From positions 1 to 17,006 of the forward strand of contig JACMOJ010000339.1 in NCBI GenBank assembly GCA_014378085.1: a stretch of DNA of 17,006 bases, in the 5' to 3' direction. Every line of letters starts with the position of its first letter. Position 1 is the first letter of the stretch. The notes under the pieces were generated by a model. That model made no database searches. It was not told the origin of the DNA and worked only from the letters and a program-made list of their open reading frames with translations. The position numbers were made by a program, and so were the translations under genes. This document shows positions 13,991-17,006 of the stretch, piece after piece. Source of the stretch: Burkholderiales bacterium (GTDB lineage Bacteria > Pseudomonadota > Gammaproteobacteria > Burkholderiales > Usitatibacteraceae).

Positions 13991-14872
13991 TTGGATTTCG
14001 CCCTATTGGTTAAGGCCATCATCCTTGGTATCGTCGAGGGACTGACCGAGTTTTTGCCGATCTCCTCGACCGGACATTTGTTTTTGGTTGGCCACCTGCT
14101 CGATTTCAATGACGAAAAAGGACAGGTGTTTGAAATCTTTATCCAAGCCGGTGCGATCCTTGCAGTCTGTTGGGAATATCGCGCACGCCTGATCTCCACC
14201 TTTCACGGCATTACCCACGAGCCGCGTGCGCAACGATTTGTGCTAAACCTGTTCGTCGCGTTCTTGCCGTTGGCCATATTGGGGCTGCTGTTCAACAAGC
14301 AGATCAAGGCCGTCCTGTTTCATCCCGTGCCGGTGGCGTTGGCCTTCATCGTCGGCGGTTTCATCATTCTTTTTGCAGAGCGTTGGTACAAGCGCCGGAC
14401 CAAACGCGAGATGCTGGCCCTGCGCGATCAGGCACCGGGAATTGTTGCCCGACCCATGATCGCGAGTGTCGATGACTTAACTTGGCGGGATGCACTGAAG
14501 CTCGGGTTGGCCCAGTGCGCCGCACTTATTCCCGGAACTTCGCGATCAGGCGCCACCATTATTGGCGGCCTGTTTTTCGGTTTGTCGCGGAAATGCTCAA
14601 CAGAGTTTTCGTTCTTCTTGGCCATTCCGACGCTGTTCGCGGCGACGCTCTACACACTCTGGAAGGCGCGCGCTTTGTTATCGACCAACGACATTCCCAT
14701 GTTCTCGGTGGGATTTGTTGCCGCGTTTGTCTCCGCATTTGTCGTGGTGCGTTGGCTCATCCGTTACGTCTCAACCCACGACTTCACAATTTTCGCGTGG
14801 TATCGCATTGTCTTCGGCTTGGTGGTTCTCGCCACCGCCTATTCTGGTGCCGTGGAGTGGCGTGTGCACTAA
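13991..14872 (+). CDS. uppP: Undecaprenyl-diphosphate phosphatase (BacA family)
   Basis: UppP removes one phosphate from undecaprenyl diphosphate at the inner membrane, recycling the lipid carrier for cell-wall and polysaccharide synthesis; the family also confers bacitracin tolerance. The 293-residue protein is very hydrophobic, with about eight membrane segments. It carries both active-site signatures: [14 protein letters not shown] (16-29), containing catalytic glutamates and the serine/histidine set, and [13 protein letters not shown], with the conserved arginine. Translation starts at TTG, backed by GGAG at the right distance, and the protein from there begins at the usual family N-terminus. 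It appears to have its own promoter and converges on the chpA-like gene. Confidence 0.96.
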   Translation: MDFALLVKAIILGIVEGLTEFLPISSTGHLFLVGHLLDFNDEKGQVFEIFIQAGAILAVCWEYRARLISTFHGITHEPRAQRFVLNLFVAFLPLAILGLLFNKQIKAVLFHPVPVALAFIVGGFIILFAERWYKRRTKREMLALRDQAPGIVARPMIASVDDLTWRDALKLGLAQCAALIPGTSRSGATIIGGLFFGLSRKCSTEFSFFLAIPTLFAATLYTLWKARALLSTNDIPMFSVGFVAAFVSAFVVVRWLIRYVSTHDFTIFAWYRIVFGLVVLATAYSGAVEWRVH

Positions 14873-14917
14873 CCGCGCAAGCGACGACGCTTGTAAAAAA
14901 CATAAACCCTACTAAAT

Positions 14918-14955
14918 ACGGGCGTTTTAAGCCACTTTAGCTTGAAAACACCCGT
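14918..14955. terminator. Long hairpin between convergent uppP and chpA-like genes, probable bidirectional terminator
   Basis: Arms ACGGGCGTTTTAAGC (14918-14932) and GCTTGAAAACACCCGT (14940-14955) pair over about 15 bases, with one mismatch or wobble and one bulge, around a 7-base loop. It lies 45 bases past the uppP stop and 20 bases past the chpA-like stop. There is no clean T run on the plus side. The minus side is T-rich further out (a T6 run near 14896-14901). Confidence 0.6.
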
Positions 14956-14974
14956 CAATAAACGAGTTTAGGTA

Positions 14975-17006
14975 CTAGGCAGCGGCTGGCCGCCGCGTGA
15001 ACTGCCGTATCAACTGAAGCAGTTGCTCTTCCTGATACGGCTTTCCCATGTATTCATTGACGCCAAGTTCCAGCGCGTGATTACGGTGCTTGTCTGCGGT
15101 GCGAGACGTGATCATGATGATCGGGATGTGTTTCGTTTTGGCATCTGCGCGAACATTCCTCGCAAATTCAAAGCCGTCCATCCGCGGCATTTCGACATCC
15201 AGCAGGATCACATCAGGTGCGACGTCTTGCAACTGCTGCAATCCGTCGACGCCGTCCTTCGCGGTGACCACTTCAAAATTTTCACGGCTAAGCATTCGGC
15301 TGGTGATTTTGCGAACCGTGAGTGAGTCATCGACCACCATCACCAATGGGTTGGCGCGAACCGGTTGTTTTGCCTCATCGATCATGAACCCACCGTCGCG
15401 GACACTGCCCGCGATCGCTTGCGCAAGCGATGGCCCAGCAGGCACGGAAACTTCCGCGCCCGTCTGCGTGGTCGTCGAAACGCCAGGTGCCAGACTTAAT
15501 CCCCCGTCGGCAGCTGCTGGCAAACTTGGCTCAACCAAGACGGCCAACGCCTCGCGGAATACGAGTTGTACCGGATTCATGATCAGAACCACTTGCCCCG
15601 AACCTAAAACGGTTGCCCCGGCAATGCCGGGAATGCGCGCAAGTTGGGGGCCGATTGACTTCACCACGATCTCGCGATTGCCAATAATGTCGTCAACCTG
15701 CACCGCCGCCCGCTGCTGGCCGCTTTTAGCAAGAATCACAAACGCGCGCCGCTGCGCCGAGACTTTCGGCTTCCCACCGAGGATGACCTCCATCGATCGA
15801 AGCGGATACTTATTGCCCTTCCAATCGATTTCGTTCATGTCCAAGAGTGGTTCGTAACGTTTGCCCTTGAACTCTTGTACCTGCTCGATCATCACCGACG
15901 GAATCGCGTAAGTCGTTTCCCCCACGGTCACCATCACCGCCTGCGTGACGGCCAATGTGAGTGGCAAAGAAATGGTGAAGGTTGTGCCCCGCCCCGCCAC
16001 GGATGAAATATCGATGCGGCCGCCAAGCGAAACAATCTCGTTTCTCACCACGTCCATACCAACACCACGCCCTGACAGCTGCGACACCACATCGGCGGTG
16101 CTGAACCCCGCCGCGAAAATGAACTGCGTCAACTGCGCGTCGCTCACTTCGGCGTCCACTGCGAGCAGCCCTTTTGAGATGGCTTTCTCGCGAATACGCA
16201 CAAACCCGAGCCCGGCACCGTCGTCGGCTAACGTCAGAATTACCTCGTTACCAATTTGGCGCGCATCAATAGAAATCTCACCGATTTCCGGTTTGCCAGC
16301 TGCCACGCGCGTGGCTGGCGATTCCAAGCCATGCGCCACCGCATTTCGCAGCAAGTGTTCAAATGGTGCGGTGATTTTCTCCAGCACTGAGCGGTCGATC
16401 TCGACCCGCACGCCGCGGAATTCAAGATTGGCTTTTTTATCGAGCTCTTTCGCTGCCTGGCGGATTAATCGATAGAAGCGGTCCTGCAAATTTCCCAACG
16501 GCACCAGACGGACGCCCATCAGCCCCTGCTGAAGGTCACGGTTCAAGCGCGATTGTTGGAGCAGTGCTGCGTCTGCTTCATCCAAATTTTTTGCCAGCGA
16601 CAGCTGAAGCGTCACAACGTCGTTCAAGCTCTCCGCCATAAATCGCGTTAACTCCTGCATCCGCGAAAAACGATCAAACTCGAGTGGATCGAACTGCTCA
16701 CCTTGCGTTTCGGCTTCTTTGATGCGCGACTGAATCTGGGTTTCTGCGCCAATTTCGATTTCGCGTAATTGGATTTTCATGCGGGCAACGTTATCGTTTA
16801 GCTCGAGCAGCGCCTTCTTGAACGCTTGCAACTCTAGGTCTACTCGCGATCGGGCAATTGCTAATTCGCCGGCTTCGTTGACGAAGCGGTCAATCAGCGC
16901 GGCGTTGACACGGAGCAGCGCCTGCCGACCACGCCCCTCAAGCTTCTCACCTTCGGCAACGATTTGGGCTCGTGCCGCCGCGATTGCCGCCAGCGGCGAC
17001 GGCAAT
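14975..17006 (-). CDS. ChpA/PilL-type hybrid CheA histidine kinase, partial (N-terminus beyond right edge)
   Basis: This is the C-terminal 676 residues of a chemotaxis-type kinase of the kind that controls type IV pilus twitching. Domains in order are: a CheA dimerisation segment (about 30-165, ALIDRFVNEAGELAIARSRVD); a GHKL ATPase (165-350) with N box HLLRNAVAHGLE (218-229), ADDGAGL (260-266) and GRGVGMDVV (312-320); a CheW-like coupling domain (352-490); a linker; and a C-terminal receiver (554-672) with acceptor D603 in LLDVEMPRMDGF. The frame runs unbroken to the window edge, so the apparent TTG start is not real, and the Hpt domains expected upstream are missing from view. The fused receiver and long inter-domain helix fit ChpA/PilL better than flagellar CheA. 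No pil genes are in the window to confirm this. Confidence 0.9.
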   Translation of the reverse strand, partial: LPSPLAAIAAARAQIVAEGEKLEGRGRQALLRVNAALIDRFVNEAGELAIARSRVDLELQAFKKALLELNDNVARMKIQLREIEIGAETQIQSRIKEAETQGEQFDPLEFDRFSRMQELTRFMAESLNDVVTLQLSLAKNLDEADAALLQQSRLNRDLQQGLMGVRLVPLGNLQDRFYRLIRQAAKELDKKANLEFRGVRVEIDRSVLEKITAPFEHLLRNAVAHGLESPATRVAAGKPEIGEISIDARQIGNEVILTLADDGAGLGFVRIREKAISKGLLAVDAEVSDAQLTQFIFAAGFSTADVVSQLSGRGVGMDVVRNEIVSLGGRIDISSVAGRGTTFTISLPLTLAVTQAVMVTVGETTYAIPSVMIEQVQEFKGKRYEPLLDMNEIDWKGNKYPLRSMEVILGGKPKVSAQRRAFVILAKSGQQRAAVQVDDIIGNREIVVKSIGPQLARIPGIAGATVLGSGQVVLIMNPVQLVFREALAVLVEPSLPAAADGGLSLAPGVSTTTQTGAEVSVPAGPSLAQAIAGSVRDGGFMIDEAKQPVRANPLVMVVDDSLTVRKITSRMLSRENFEVVTAKDGVDGLQQLQDVAPDVILLDVEMPRMDGFEFARNVRADAKTKHIPIIMITSRTADKHRNHALELGVNEYMGKPYQEEQLLQLIRQFTRRPAAA

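Noticed and set aside
15090..15857. 255-residue plus-strand frame opposite the chpA-like gene
   Set aside because: Antisense shadow; the minus strand has continuous CheW and receiver domains.

Overview
The window looks like chromosomal core sequence from a betaproteobacterium, most likely a Burkholderiales relative. This rests on gene content and order: glnA / DUF4124 protein / ntrB / ntrC, the aroE-mtgA pair, cyaY divergent from lptM-lysA, a lysine/alanine/proline-rich histone H1-like protein, a regulatory PTS cluster (EIIA of the mannose family, HPr, EI), uppP, and a ChpA/PilL-type hybrid CheA. I see no insertion sequence, prophage, tRNA, rRNA or CRISPR. The assignment is inference from gene order and protein resemblance; no search was run.

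Layout. Positions 1-4582 are all on the minus strand and form the nitrogen-control block: glutamine synthetase, a secreted DUF4124 protein, NtrB, and NtrC (cut by the left edge). Two good intrinsic terminators, at 3110-3136 and 2011-2046, split it into separate units, so ntrBC needs its own promoter. Directly upstream of ntrB lie seven 10-bp tandem units that each carry a sigma-54 '-24' core, and only the last unit is followed by a correctly spaced '-12' element. glnA also has a plausible sigma-54 promoter with NtrC-like half-sites upstream, in the intergenic region shared with aroE. Positions 4844-6745 (plus) hold aroE, mtgA and a small unrecognised membrane protein, tightly packed. Positions 6746-7056 and 7417-7803 are non-coding and flank the histone-like gene (minus). 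Positions 7804-9222 (minus) hold lysA and the 43-residue lipoprotein lptM, divergent from cyaY (plus).

Positions 9646-9924 are non-coding and contain a long imperfect inverted repeat just ahead of a MarR-family regulator with a four-cysteine C-terminal tail. Positions 10627-13241 (plus) encode EIIA(Man), HPr and EI, a phosphorelay with no sugar permease nearby. Its HPr has Phe at the usual regulatory Ser46 position. A second period-10 direct repeat sits between ptsH and ptsI. A DUF1439 lipoprotein and uppP (TTG start) follow on the plus strand. A long hairpin at 14918-14955 separates uppP from the convergent ChpA/PilL-like kinase, which runs off the right edge.

Taken together, the genes cover nitrogen sensing and assimilation (ntrBC, glnA), a regulatory PTS that may report carbon or nitrogen state, cell-envelope and amino-acid supply (aroE, mtgA, lysA, lptM, uppP), iron handling (cyaY, possibly the Cys-rich MarR) and type IV pilus chemosensing. 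The most distinctive signals are regulatory DNA rather than unfamiliar proteins: the -24-like array at ntrB, the inverted repeat at the MarR gene, and the HPr Ser46 replacement.
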